From Impatiens glandulifera (lineage: Eukaryota > Streptophyta > Magnoliopsida > Ericales > Balsaminaceae), in assembly GCF_907164915.1 (NCBI RefSeq), contig NC_061870.1, forward strand, positions 26,697,348 to 26,761,347: 64,000 bases of DNA, written 5' to 3'. The position numbers and the translations under genes were made by a program. Of this stretch, positions 1 through 11,500 are shown one piece after another. Position 1 is the first letter of the stretch, and each line of letters begins with the position of its first letter. The notes beneath the pieces were generated by a model. The model saw only the letters and a list, made by a program, of their open reading frames with translations, was not told where the DNA came from and made no database searches.

Positions 1-181
1 GAGAGAATGAATAAGAACATTAAAAGTTGGTTTCACTTGAAATCCACAATTGTTAATTTTAATAAAGACAACATGAGATTGATTTGATGTATTATGATAC
101 TCTAACAAATATTACAAAGATTTTGTTATGTTTGGGATGACATTAAGTACTTTTTTTTCAAAATCAGAGTATTTTTGAAGG

Positions 182-665
182 CCTTGTTCCTGTTTTGACA
201 AGGGTTTTAGAAAAAAATTGGGATTATTTGAAAAAGAAGATTGGTGTTGATGGTGAGAAATAAGAATAATTTTAGATAAAAAAATCTAAAGAGTATTAAT
301 ATATAATAATAAAATAAAAAATAATAATTTAAAATATTTTTTTTAGTATTTTCATTAAAAGGAGTGATAGAGTAAGAGAATTTGGTGAGGGAATGACGTG
401 TCATCACATTCATTGGTTGGAAAATGTAAAAGTGGGAGGACATTCATTGGTTGGAAAATGTAAAAGTGGGAGGAAAGAGAGAAAAAAGAGAAATTATTTG
501 ATTTTTTCAGCGAATAAGATTATGCCACGTCATTCCCTCACCAAATTCTCTCACCTAATCATTTCTCTTTCATTAAATTTATTAATAATAAAGAGAGATT
601 TGTGAAAATATATTTTTTTAGATTTTGATTATTCAAATAATTCAAACAAAAAATAAACACTCAAG
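182..665. mobile_element. MITE-like element with inverted arms
   Basis: An imperfect inverted repeat is centred here. The left arm near 371-402 (AGAGAATTTGGTGAGGGAAT) faces its complement at about 523-555, and weaker complementarity runs outward to about 182 and 665. Between the arms a 37-bp unit (ATTCATTGGTTGGAAAATG plus a purine run) is repeated twice in tandem at about 404-474. It has no coding capacity. A diverged relative may sit at 60580-60750. The outer ends and target-site duplication are not certain. Confidence 0.45.
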
Positions 666-1360
666 GAATTAACTAGATTTTAAAAATAATAATAAATTAT
701 CCTTCACTTTAGACAATTTAAGTGGGAATGTAATTAAAACTATTTTAGAATATTTATTTTATATTGATATAATTTTATTTAATATCTTTAAAAGACTAAC
801 CCTCCAAATAAAAATAATAGAGTGAAAATAGTAAAAATATCAGTATCTAATTAATTATAATTAAATTATAATTTTTTATTATTGTGGTACTATGAATTAT
901 GGTCTTATGAGTTATTTTAATAATTTTGTTACACTAAAGTTATAGAAAAATGAGATGCATAGTCATAAAAATAATATTACATATATAATAAATATCATTT
1001 CACTGTTTTTTTTATAAAATAAAAAATTTTAATTAATAATTTAATTGAGAAAATGTAGGAATTAATCAAAAATCTCAAATTAATTAAGCCTTTTATAAAT
1101 TATAAATTATATTTAAAGTAGATTCCTATAACTAACTTTTAAACTATAAAAAATGAAAAATAAAATAAAATTACAATAACTTATACTTTGAAGAAAAAAA
1201 ATGCAGTAACTTATACCTCAGTTAAATTGTACATCAATTTTTTTTAGACCTTATCAATTTAAATTAAAAAGAATTAATAATTCTTTTAAAAGTTTTATAT
1301 AATTTAGCGGAATTTTATAAGTAAAAATTTAGCGGAATTTTATTTATTTATTTATTCAGC
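666..1360. other. AT-rich intergenic DNA
   Basis: No open frame, RNA gene or clear repeat is visible apart from a short duplication of ATTTAGCGGAATTTTAT near 1302-1343. Confidence 0.5.
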
Positions 1361-2099
1361 GCCTTATTTTAGTCTGATATATAAGTTAGGGTTTCCCACC
1401 ATTGGTTTATCTCAGATCATCATCGATTCTGTTTTGCTATTCTTATATATGTTTCGAAGAGGAGCGCGTGCGATCTATTTTGCCCTAGATCCAGGTTATA
1501 GAGACATCTTTCAATCTGTTTTTTGTTATGATCAATGTTAGACGCTGCTTTCCTCATCATTGACTCGTGCTTTTTCGGATGGTTCGTCCCTTCATAATTT
1601 GATTTCCAAACCCCTCTTATCTAGGTTTAGCGATTGGCGATATTTTATGCGGTATTAATGTTTTTATTGTAATCAGATGTAGACCCAGTCGAAAGAAGTC
1701 CTGTCTTGGACGGCGATCATCAATCGTCATAGCTGTTTTCTTTCGGCCGATGGATTGCTGTGTTTGTTTGAACGCACAATCAGTTGCGGTGGTATATGCG
1801 AATACAATTCAGCCGATCATTGGTTTGTTTTCTTGCGTCGAATTATCCTTTTAATTGGTAAGGTTTTTGTGGTGGGTTTGTTTACATAGATTATTTGTTG
1901 GTTGTAGGAAGCGATTCAATGAATTATGGGACTGGTCCACGCCTTCATCAATGAATACCATATTCCCAATGAGAAGTAAGAATTGAAGCTGATTTGAAGG
2001 ATAAATGTGACAAGTTTTGGAAGATGATGCTGGACTTGTGTGGATCTTTAATTAGATATTGTTGTTGCACGGTGTTCTAGATGATCTTTTGTGTCCCTT

Positions 2100-2353
2100 G
2101 ACCTTTGCCATGTCAGGTGCGCTTGCTTGGCAGGTCAATATATAATAAAGATATATTTTTTTGTTGGGGGGAGATCGCATGGGGATCGCCTGGGGTCTCT
2201 GCCTTCACCGTGTGTGCGTTTCCTTCAGACCTTTGCCATGTCGGGTGCGCTTGCTTGGCAGGTCAATGATATAATAAAGGTGTCTTTTTTTTGTGGGGGG
2301 AGATCGCATGGGGATTGCCCAGGGTCTCTGCCTTCACCGTGTGTGTGTGTGTT
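2100..2353. repeat. Tandem duplication, 128-bp period
   Basis: Two adjacent units start with GACCTTTGCCATGTC at 2100 and 2228. Each contains GCGCTTGCTTGGCAGGTCAA, an ATAATAAAG stretch, GGGGGGAGATCGCATGGGGA and TCTCTGCCTTCACCGTGTG. The units differ by scattered substitutions and small indels, so the duplication is not very recent. Confidence 0.9.
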
Positions 2354-2400
2354 TGCTTCTGCCTTTCTTCCTTATCCATCTCATCTTCCTGCCCTGCTAA

Positions 2401-2474
2401 CATTCACTAGCACCCTGCAAATCTGATCAACATTCACTAGCACCCTGCAAATCTGATCAACATTCACTAGCACC
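2401..2474. repeat. Tandem repeat, 30-bp period
   Basis: Two identical 30-bp units (2401-2430, 2431-2460, beginning CATTCACTAGCACCCTGC) and a partial third. The array starts about 50 bp after the 128-bp duplication ends. Confidence 0.92.
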
Positions 2475-2554
2475 ATCGGCATGCAATTCACTCTCCAATT
2501 GCCCACAGTTAAGATAAAATTTTGCATCAACATATTTAAGTAGCATACATTAAT

Positions 2555-2628
2555 GCCATCAGGCTTTAATAACTCCATTTGCCATCAGGCTTCAATAACT
2601 CCATCTGTCATCAGGCTTCAATATCTGG
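2555..2628. repeat. Tandem repeat, 26-bp period
   Basis: Three units of about 26 bp (2555, 2581, 2607) share CATCAGGCTT followed by AATAACTCCAT, with single-base differences; the third is incomplete. Confidence 0.88.
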
Positions 2629-2639
2629 AAGGTATTAGC

Positions 2640-4850
2640 ATTGTACGATTCTAAATCAAACACATTAACGCATTAATATCTCTTATAACAAAAATTGTAT
2701 ATTAACAAGTCTGCTCTTCTAAATCAAGATTTCTGTGTTGGAATAGGACTACCTCCAATTGGTTCCATTGGTGGTACATAAACCTCTCAAAAACTTCTTT
2801 CTGTTATGATTTGTAAACTTGTCAATCATTTTACAAGTTGTAAATATACAAGCTTAAAAAGAGTTTCTTTAATAAGAATACCTACTTGTCTAATTAGAAA
2901 TTGTTATATATATTTTTCTTACTAGCTTGTTAATGTTATTGTTTTTGTTTATATTAGACACCAATGGTTTTATTTGAAGGGTTTGATAATGAATTTATAC
3001 CATTGAGGCAGAGTTTAGATGCTATAGTTGGAATTGTTTGATTATGATATTATGTACTACTAGAGGAAGAGTAGCACCTGGAAGTTGATACAGTTGAAGA
3101 TGAAGATTTCTGATATTGTGTTCTGTGATACTGTAATGTTTTGAATTCAAACGTGAAGCTAATTTTGGAGGTTACAGATGCACATTTCATCACATATTGT
3201 CTTGGCAAGTTTTAATATCCTTTTGTTGTCAATGACAAACATATTATCTCTTTATATGAAAAGTTCAAAAATCTTATATCTGAAGAGATACTTTTAATTT
3301 TATTGTGTTGTTGGTCACATTTGATGCTAACTATTTGCTTTTGTAAAGCCAAGCATCAACCAAGTAGCTATACAACAAGACTGTTATCTCAAGAATAAGA
3401 CTTGCACTTGAGATGGTACTCCTTGTTTTGTCAATTTTAACTAAATGCCTAGATGTCTTTTTGGTAGAAGTCAATACTGCTTAACTGAATACTCAATTTA
3501 GTGACCAATCAATTTCATACTGATTCTTCCCCAATCCTAAATACTATTTGGATTATTATAGCTGGTATTTTGGTATACTTTCAGCTGTGAACTGATTTCC
3601 TATCTATATGTTAATTGTTTCTTACTATTAATATTATCTTGCATTATTTACTCCTTGATTCGAGTAACGGAACTAGGCATTCTGAATCTCCAGTGGTTGT
3701 TGAATTAGAAGTCTAAACATGTCATTTTTACTGTTATTTAACATCTTGGTTACTAGATTCTCCATGGTCATCAGCTAGAGCTGAGTCTAAGGGTTCTTTA
3801 TCAATGTTGTGGATGCATGTATCCTCTTTCTCATTTACTATTTGTAACTGTTATAGGAGCCTTCTTGAATGTTATTGCTAGAGTGAAGAGGAGATTTGAT
3901 TGTGGCTCAGGCCATCTTTTGGTTTACTTGATTCTTCCTGCACTATGAGATGTAGTATTATGCCAGGTAAAATCGAGTGGATAACTATTGAACTCTTAGG
4001 AAATGTCTTATATTATTTAAAGTTTGATGTATGAAGTATAACAACCATAAATCCTAGAGTTTTATGATAACTAATGATCTCACTGCTATCCTAAGATTCA
4101 AGTTTGGATCTTCACCCTCTTTATATCTTGGTCTCTCGCTAGGACCTCGTTGGTTAGGAGCAAGGATATTTGGAACCTATTCTAGCAAAGGTAAATTGGA
4201 TATGCAAGGTAAATTCAATGTCAAATGGGGGCAATATGGCTGTGATGATTAAAAACTTGTTTACCTTTCTTCCAACCTTTAAGCTCTCTTGATTTTGCAT
4301 TCCCATTAGAAATCTTTTGTGGGTCTTCATCATCTGGTAAATTACCAATGACGGGCATCAAAATCAAGGATATAATGGGTGCCTGAGCAGCCTTTACACT
4401 ATAAATGATAGTCATATGGGATAAGGTTTTACACTTCATCTTGTTTTGTTTTACACGATAGATGATAGCTTTGAAGGTGTAAATTCAGTTTTCTGCAATG
4501 TCGATATGGTTGATCATTTATGGGAAAGCTTCCTTCCTTGTATTAGGTTTATGGAAAGAGTCTGAGATTCTATGTATGATGTTCCTGCTGGAATGGAAGT
4601 ATGCAAGATGAAGCCCATTTGCTCAACTGATGCATCACCCCACGTAAGTTCGTCTCTTCCTTCATCATTCGAGTGAAAGATTATTAATCTAATCAACTCA
4701 ATGTAATGAAAAATGAGATAATTGGTAATAACTTAATATGATTAGTAGAAGGCACTGTTGTTGAAATTTGTAGTTTTACTTGATTTGTGTAAATATTATT
4801 ATAAAACTAGCTAATAATGATTTAAATAATAGTTTAAGCAAATTATTGAT
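2640..4850. other. Intergenic, no gene recognised
   Basis: Mixed AT-rich sequence. Short open frames such as 4064-4252 have no recognisable domain, no supporting splice pattern and no similarity to a family I know. Confidence 0.4.
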
Positions 4851-4854
4851 AGAT

Positions 4855-4925
4855 CCGTAAGCTCCAATTGGCAAGAGCACTCAGATATATGAGAGGTTTG
4901 GTGGTTCGAGTCCATCCGGATTTTT
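4855..4925 (+). mobile_element. tRNA-like sequence, SINE head or tRNA pseudogene
   Basis: The sequence has a D-arm-like GCTC...GAGC stem, a box B match GGTTCGAGTCC inside a plausible T arm, and a mostly paired acceptor (ATCCG against CGGAT). Box A has an extra base (TAAGCTCCAATTGG) and the anticodon arm does not form a normal 5-bp stem with a 7-nt loop. A T-rich tail follows. It is a tRNA pseudogene or SINE remnant, not a functional tRNA. Confidence 0.5.
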
Positions 4926-4929
4926 CTTC

Positions 4930-6130
4930 TCCTCTAAACTATTTGTATAAAGATTAAATTAAAGCTTTTTTGGTTTATTTACTAACTCATTTTTATAAAA
5001 TTAATATATTATAAACTTATTTAATATAAGTCTACTCATATTTATAACAATTTATTTTATAGATTTAAAAAATAAAACTTAAAAAAGTATATCTTATTTT
5101 AAAAGAAAGAAAGAAAAAACAATTAATCATTCTAAATTTAATAAAATTACTCCATATATAAAGTTTTTTTGGGTTTTGCATCTTTTCCTTGATGGCCAGA
5201 GATCAAGTAATCGCAGCTACTTTCTTTTCCACTGCATTCTCTAAACTAAACCGCCAATAACGGGTACGATGATTTACTTCACGGGTGAGTCTCTGGTTGT
5301 AGTACAGGATGGCACAGCTAATGGACTTGACGACATCCCCACCTTCCTATATCATTGGCAGTCCTTTGCTCCAGTAAACCAATTCATTTGCTTTAGTTTT
5401 CAAACGTTATGTATCTGAAAACAAATTCTCATATGCAGACATCCTACATTGTCATAGCTTACAAGGATAAATCGCATCTTGCCACAGGTGTTGAGCTTCT
5501 GAGGACTACCCACTAGATAGAAAGACAACTGGAGAAATTTGCATCTGGCTCTATATTGGGTTTTATGAGAAATATGATGACTAGAAGCATTGTATAACAT
5601 TATTGTAGATATCTATCTATACCACATCTGATTTTGCATGGAGAAGATGATGTTACATAGCCATTGCCTGCTTGAAGGTGAACCCGACGAGATGATTGCT
5701 ATAGTACTTGAAGATATCGTCTCTTGGCTTGATAATCGATGCTGCAAAAGTGCTTGACTTTTTACTCCATTTGCTTGAAGGATAGGAATTGATTCATTTA
5801 TTCTTGATTGTTAAGATTTTGTCCTTATAAAGACACAAAGGAACGAAGACTAACACTGTTGATGAACAATTTATGAATACAAATCCAAAAAATACTTTTG
5901 GTATCTCTGACAATCCAAATCTTTTGATTATCCAAGATATCTGATTTCTTAGTAGGATGAGAAAATCCGAATCCATAGATAGACAATGTGAAAGTTGAAT
6001 ACACGATTTTTAGCCCTTCTATCAAGCTTTAGGGGCAATTTAAGCATGAAATAAACCCAGTACAGTCCAAAAGAACAATTTTTTTTATGTCTGATTCGGG
6101 ATCGGATCAGATCAGATGCACCAGCTTCTG
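4930..6130. other. Intergenic with possible decayed gene fragments
   Basis: Stretches around 5190-5420 and 5450-5760 read like broken coding sequence: short peptides of 20-50 residues end in stops, and the frame changes between pieces. An open frame of 48 codons starts with ATG at 5270. No family was recognised and no intact gene is present. Confidence 0.25.
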
Positions 6131-6136
6131 ATTTGT

Positions 6137-6147
6137 GCCACGTGTAC
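6137..6147 (+). promoter_or_regulatory. G-box/ABRE-like motif upstream of ABA4
   Basis: GCCACGTGTAC contains the palindrome CACGTG at 6139-6144, about 365 bp before the ABA4 start. The ACGTG core with these flanks is the usual binding site of ABF/bZIP and PIF/bHLH factors. Its role here is inferred from position only. Confidence 0.55.
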
Positions 6148-6219
6148 AAACGGATGGCTAGAGATCATCTACTACCGAAGTAAAGGCCAAACTGAAAGTA
6201 ACGGACTCCTGAAAATTAT

Positions 6220-6243
6220 CCGACCGCCGACCGGTGATGTCGG
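6220..6243. promoter_or_regulatory. Cluster of three DRE/CRT cores
   Basis: CCGAC occurs at 6220-6224 and 6227-6231, and GTCGG on the same strand at 6239-6243. Three DREB/CBF-type core sites thus fall within 24 bp, about 270 bp before the ABA4 start. A CT-rich run at about 6290-6306 follows, as is common near plant transcription starts. Confidence 0.5.
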
Positions 6244-6507
6244 CTCTTCGGAGTGGAAGAAGAAGAGTGGACTGTCTCGCTGTCCCATTATCTCTCTCTC
6301 TCTCTTTGATTATGTTGCGTGTTTTTAAGGTGTCTTTCTCAAAAGGAACCATCTTTTCTGCTCCAAATTATTGTTCCCACAATTGTGTCAATTCATCGTC
6401 TTTCATGTGCGGATGAAGGACCCCTTCTCACATTGCTATTATTATCACATTCTTCTTCGTCTCTGCTGAAAGTGTATTATTTCTGACTTTCATTCTCCCA
6501 AGGAGAC

Positions 6508-7591
6508 ATGGCTTTCCCTTCTTTGTGTCACTCCCAAATCTCACTCAAGGTGATGGTTGAATTTCTTTTCTGTTATACCCATCACTGTTTGATGAAATTC
6601 CTAAACGGGTAGAGTATACTTTATTTGATATGTAGATTAGTCGCACAGGATCGGATATTAGAGTAAAGGATTCTGCAATCAGATGCTTTAATATTGAATC
6701 TGTTGGTCAACAAGGTTTGGCAAAAGGAATGTTAAAGTGTGACTGGAGTTTCATGGGTGGATCAAGAATCTTTTTCAGACCTCGCCTTGAAACATTCCAT
6801 TTTTACAGGAAGAACCGTCCCAGATTGTGTGCTTCATGTAAATTTATATAAAAGTATTTTCTGCAATTATATCTTCTTTTTTTGGCTAACATAACATTCT
6901 TGCAGGGTTGGGTCCTCAACTTGCTAGCAATGCATTTACTTGGGGAACTGTAGCTGTTCTTCCCTACTATTCCCTCATGGTTCTAGCTCCAAAAGCTCAA
7001 TTGGTAACTCAAATCTCACCCACCTTGATTTTCCATTCATTTGAGAATAGGGTTTTCTAACTTGGGTTTCTTTTTACAGACGAAAAGGTCAATGGAAACA
7101 AGTTTTCCATATGTGGTTCTTGGACTCCTGTATGCATATCTTCTTTACCTGTCATGGACTCCTGATACCGTAAGGTTAATATTTGGAAGTAAATATCTGC
7201 TGCCTGAGGTGGGTTTTCTTCATTTCAAAATTCTAATTGATTACATTCCCAAGTGAGTTAACTCAGTTTGAAGGATTTGGGTTTTGCAGCTGTCTGGTAT
7301 AGCAAAGATGTTCTCCAGTGAAATGACTTTAGCTTCTGCATGGGTTCATTTACTGGCTGTTGATCTCTTTGCTGCAAGGTATCTATTCATCATGTTTATG
7401 CTTCCTGCGCAATTGATTAGGATGTGTAGTAATAAGAACAGTTACTGTTTTGTGATTGAACTAGGCAGGTGTTCATGGATGGATTGGAAAACCAGATCGA
7501 AACTCGACATTCTGTGTCTCTTTGTTTGATGTTCTGTCCTATTGGAATCCTCTCGCATGTCATTACCAAAGCACTCACTCATCAAAAGTAG
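6508..7591 (+). CDS. ABA4: ABA4-type neoxanthin synthesis protein, chloroplastic
   Basis: Six coding exons: 6508-6549, 6636-6837, 6906-7003, 7080-7208, 7290-7378 and 7465-7591, joined in phase to 228 residues. ABA4 is needed to make neoxanthin from violaxanthin in plastid membranes and so supplies ABA precursors. Recognition rests on the conserved stretches [46 protein letters not shown] and [13 protein letters not shown]. About 75 N-terminal residues rich in Ser and basic residues fit a transit peptide, followed by about four hydrophobic helices. The ATG at 6508 gives a frame that splices in phase. The upstream region holds a G-box/ABRE and DRE cores. It converges on the minus-strand gene ending at 8580. 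Length matches the Arabidopsis protein; no defect is visible. Confidence 0.95.
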
Positions 7592-8579
7592 AAGAAAATC
7601 TCATAAGCAGAACCGTTTTGTTTTTTTATTATCCAATAAAACAGTTTCCTTTCTCAGAAGAAATCCCTTGCTATTGCTAATACTCTAATTCCATGTTTTC
7701 CCATCATTTCAATGGATTGGATGTAACATTTTAGTAATAGTTTCACTGCCAAAAAAAACTGTTTTTGCTGCAGTATAAAGACAAAAGCCAGATAATAATC
7801 TTTGGTTAGAACATTTTCTTAAATGTGACATCTGACCTGTTCATTTGACCAAATATTGAAAAAAAAATAATCAGCCAGATTTCAAATCCAGGTGTATAGT
7901 TCAATAGAAACAGAGTAAATATGAGTTTAATCTGACTCAGAATTACTCTTCCAACCAAAGATCATATCTAGAAAATGTCCAAATTTCATAATAATCAGAT
8001 CTGTAACCAGAAAAATCATTAGTGTCTCTTTAACCATATCTGGATAAAATGTAGATGGAAGCCATATTTTAAAAGGTAATATAAAATACTTTGGCAGTAC
8101 CTTTTGAGAGGTTATCATCGAACCTAATAAACACGGTAAGGCAACCGACACCAACGACATTCATGACAAATAAACTAAACTAGCATATATTCTCAAGTGT
8201 CACATCACATTGGTCTATACAAATTCCTTTCTATCTTTGGGCTGTAAAAAATGCCAAGTTATGAAACATCTATTTGCATATTCCCATACACAGCATTAAC
8301 TAAATCAACCAGCTGGAGAGTTATCATAACTCAAATCATCAAGAAGAACTGAATGCAAACTTCTCTAACATCACCCAATTTCCATTTGAACTAAGATTGG
8401 ACAAACCAAGATATCAGTCACTGTCAATATCATGCCGTTGATGTTGAACCAAGGAGGAGGAACTGATCCTGTTTCAAACAGATAACAAGCTAAGATTATA
8501 TGTATATTCCAGTCTGGTTATAAAGAGAAAGACAAGAATTGCATAGAAATATCATAAATAAATAAAATGTTTACATGCT
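7592..8579. other. Convergent intergenic spacer
   Basis: This stretch lies between the 3' ends of ABA4 and the ZnT5-like gene and probably holds both 3' UTRs. A 77-codon minus-strand frame at 7927-8160 is open but resembles nothing known. No cation-efflux domain is encoded here. Confidence 0.45.
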
Positions 8580-11500
8580 TCAAGTTGGAAGAGGTGACAT
8601 GCCAATTTGGTCGTCAGCCAAAAACGCATTTGTTGGATCAGAGGTTTCTATAGAACCACCACCTCTCTTAACTCTTTCCAGTGAAGTTGCTTCATATATA
8701 CCTTAAGTGTCCATCATTTCAAAAGACAAAAGATAAGGAACAATGACTATACAGAATCTTTATAGCTTCAATCAAATATTTCTGCAGATTTTATTATTAT
8801 TATTTCGGCAGAAAAGGACATCTTCAGAATATTTGTGCCATTTATGAAGTCAATGTCAATAGCATACCAAAGCCCAAAATTGTGGAGCAGATGAAGAAAC
8901 CGGGAAGAGAAAAATCGGTTTTGTATGTAATCTCCATCACTATTATGCATCCACCAGCAACCATCAGATGCCTTGGAGAAGAGAAAACCATGTGTAACCT
9001 ACAAGCAGAAACATTTATATCATCAAAGGTACAATTTTATTTACAATCGTGAATTTTTCTCAAAATACTGAGTGAGCAGGAATTTGATCAGTTGAGAAGC
9101 TTCAAGTCAGAGCAGATTTAGCAAACAAATGGGATATTTCTAATTCTTTTTTACTGGATTAACATTGGTACATGTGTCAACATTATTTACAATAAATGAT
9201 TCTATAATTCGAGTCAATACCACTTCATGGAAATCTATAGCAGTGATAAATACATATTAGAACAGAAGTATAAAGGGATAGAAATATACCATACCTTTCC
9301 TCTGCTAGATTGTCAATGTAGAATATCAAGACAACTCCGAATACAATGGTGCTCAGAAAAGGCCAAGCAGAAAAAGTGAACTTTGAGATATCACTTCCAG
9401 AACCCTAAGACACAAAATTCCATCAGTAAATGTGGGGAAAAAACAAGAAAGACTTCCATGGGAGTCAAACAAGAGACAAAAGAGGAAATTATGGATAGTA
9501 AACCATACAATTATCATGTCCCACATAGCCACGGGAAACAGAAAACAAGTTGCAGCAGTAATAGTTATGGCATGCAGACGTCTCTTGAACTGATTCTGGA
9601 ATCAAAGAACAAATACTTGAATGTTAGGAAAGTTAGGGCAGAAAGCTCCTGCACAAAGCCCTTTACCACCAACCAACTATTTTAAGAAACATTTTGACAT
9701 TAAAAATCTGAAACCAAAACCGAGATAGATATGATATGTTTTATTTTTAGACCAGAGTTTTTTCATGGAGGAGGCTACCACGGCATTCCACTTCAATCAA
9801 GGTGTTTACAGTAAGAATCGAACTTGAAACCTTAGCCTCTTAATTCTAGTACTCTTACCACTTGAGCTACCATGATCGTTGATATGTTTTCATTTGCAAA
9901 ACCTTTAAAATATACCAACTCTGATTTCACGGACTTCAAAGTGAAATAAGCCTATAGTGGATTAGGTTTAATACCTTCAATGAAACACGTCTAGCAATAA
10001 CTCTCCTCAACGCTGATAAGATTCCAGCAAAGATGGGCACAATCATTTCTGTCATTCCCAAAGCTTTCCCTTTTGGGATTTCACCATCAAGGTTGTCTTT
10101 AAAAGGTAAGTTCAAGTTAAGTGTAACATTAGGCAGGAACAAACATCATTATGTTCAATTAGAAGGGGGAGAAATAGGAGAAAGATGCGCAACAAGTAAA
10201 AATACATAAGAAAACTTCATGTTAGAATTAGAGGTGTATAAGGATATAGAATGGTGTACTCGAGGCTGTGGCCCACCCTTGAAATATGAAGTACAAAGAA
10301 ACCATCATTGCAATTAAGCCACCCACCTGATCAAACAGCACAGAAAGTAGTACAATCATAAGACCAAGTAGGAATACCAAATTACCACTTAATAGATATA
10401 CTTTTATCTTCTGAATTCAAATATCTCAACAGACTGAACTGTTTATCAACTAATTGTCAAACAGTGCAGAAAGCAATATATATGGAAAAAGATAGAAGAT
10501 AGGGTATATTGGAAATGAGTTTACCTTTTTCCAGATATGACCCCTTCCATATAATGCAGCTGATAGTACTCCAAGAACAGCACCCGAGTACTCTGCCATA
10601 ATGATCCTGTCATTTTAGAGGAATACACTGATGTTAATTAAAATTAAGGTCTTTGAACTCTAAACATTGGAAATTTAAGATATCCTGTCATTTGGAAACT
10701 GCTATTATTTCACAATCACGATAACATTGAAAGTGATTTTTTTTTCTTGTTTGGTATAAGATTGTTTTTTCTGGATCATGGTCCAAACAACTTTTAGATC
10801 ATAATCCGAATTATAGTGTAATTTTTTGTTTCATTTGGTACAAAAACCAAGATCCATATTATTTTCATCATGATCTAGATGATTGTGATTTTTGAAAAAC
10901 ACAACAAATGTAGATTTTTCTGAACAAAATGAAAAGTTATGATACCAAATAGACTCTAGAGTTTATCATATTTCTCCAAAACTAACAAATCATTAGGGAA
11001 CCACTTAATCTTTGGATAGTGAGAAATGAAAAATATATTTTGAAAGGAAATTATCTAAATAAATAAAAAAAAAAAGCATTTGAGATGCATACGGAAATCT
11101 ACAGGGAAGCATACTTTTAGAAAATGATAAAAAAAAAAAAAAAAAAAAAAGGCAGTGCAAAGATATAAAACCGGTCTGAAAACATCAAGAGAGAGCTTGA
11201 TTAGGGTCCTAATGCAGAAGAAACTAAAGCTTATATTGCCTTTGAGACATTCAGTTTGTTGAGAACACTTGTTAACAATAAAAGGTACCTAAGTGGGCCA
11301 CATGTTCTGAGACCCTTTCCCCATAATATGAAGTATAGAGCTGTTATGCCACCGTTGATTACAGAAGGCACCACCTAAGAACGAAAGATTGTGGAAAGAC
11401 AAGATTAGCATATTCCATCTCCCTTGACCATTGATCTACTTACTAATGGAAAATTATGTTACCTGAGTATTAGAAAGTGGTCTTCCTTTCCATGGTCTTT

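Larger units (their letters stand above)
1365..2630 (+). other. Promoter-like start of a possible noncoding transcript
   Basis: Base composition changes sharply here from AT-rich to mixed. A TATA-like GATATATAAG near 1376-1385 is followed at once by TTAGGGTTT, a telo-box-like sequence common in plant promoters of growth-related and small-RNA genes. Possible splice signals occur (TTGGTTGTAG before 1910), but no long reading frame is present and short frames are interrupted. Three tandem repeat arrays fill 2100-2630. I infer a transcribed noncoding or decayed gene; no product can be named. Confidence 0.25.

Noticed and set aside
2091..2426. 111-codon frame through the 128-bp duplication
   Set aside because: It is the product of a tandem repeat, has no domain and no coding composition.
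4855..4925. Functional tRNA
   Set aside because: Box A carries an insertion and the anticodon arm cannot form a normal stem and 7-nt loop.
7927..8160. 77-codon minus-strand frame after the ZnT5-like gene as an extra last exon
   Set aside because: No acceptor joins it in phase after the clear stop at 8580, and its sequence matches neither the CDF domain nor any family I know.
9383..9685. 100-codon plus-strand frame
   Set aside because: It lies antisense across exons 7 and 8 of the ZnT5-like gene and their intron; a shadow frame.
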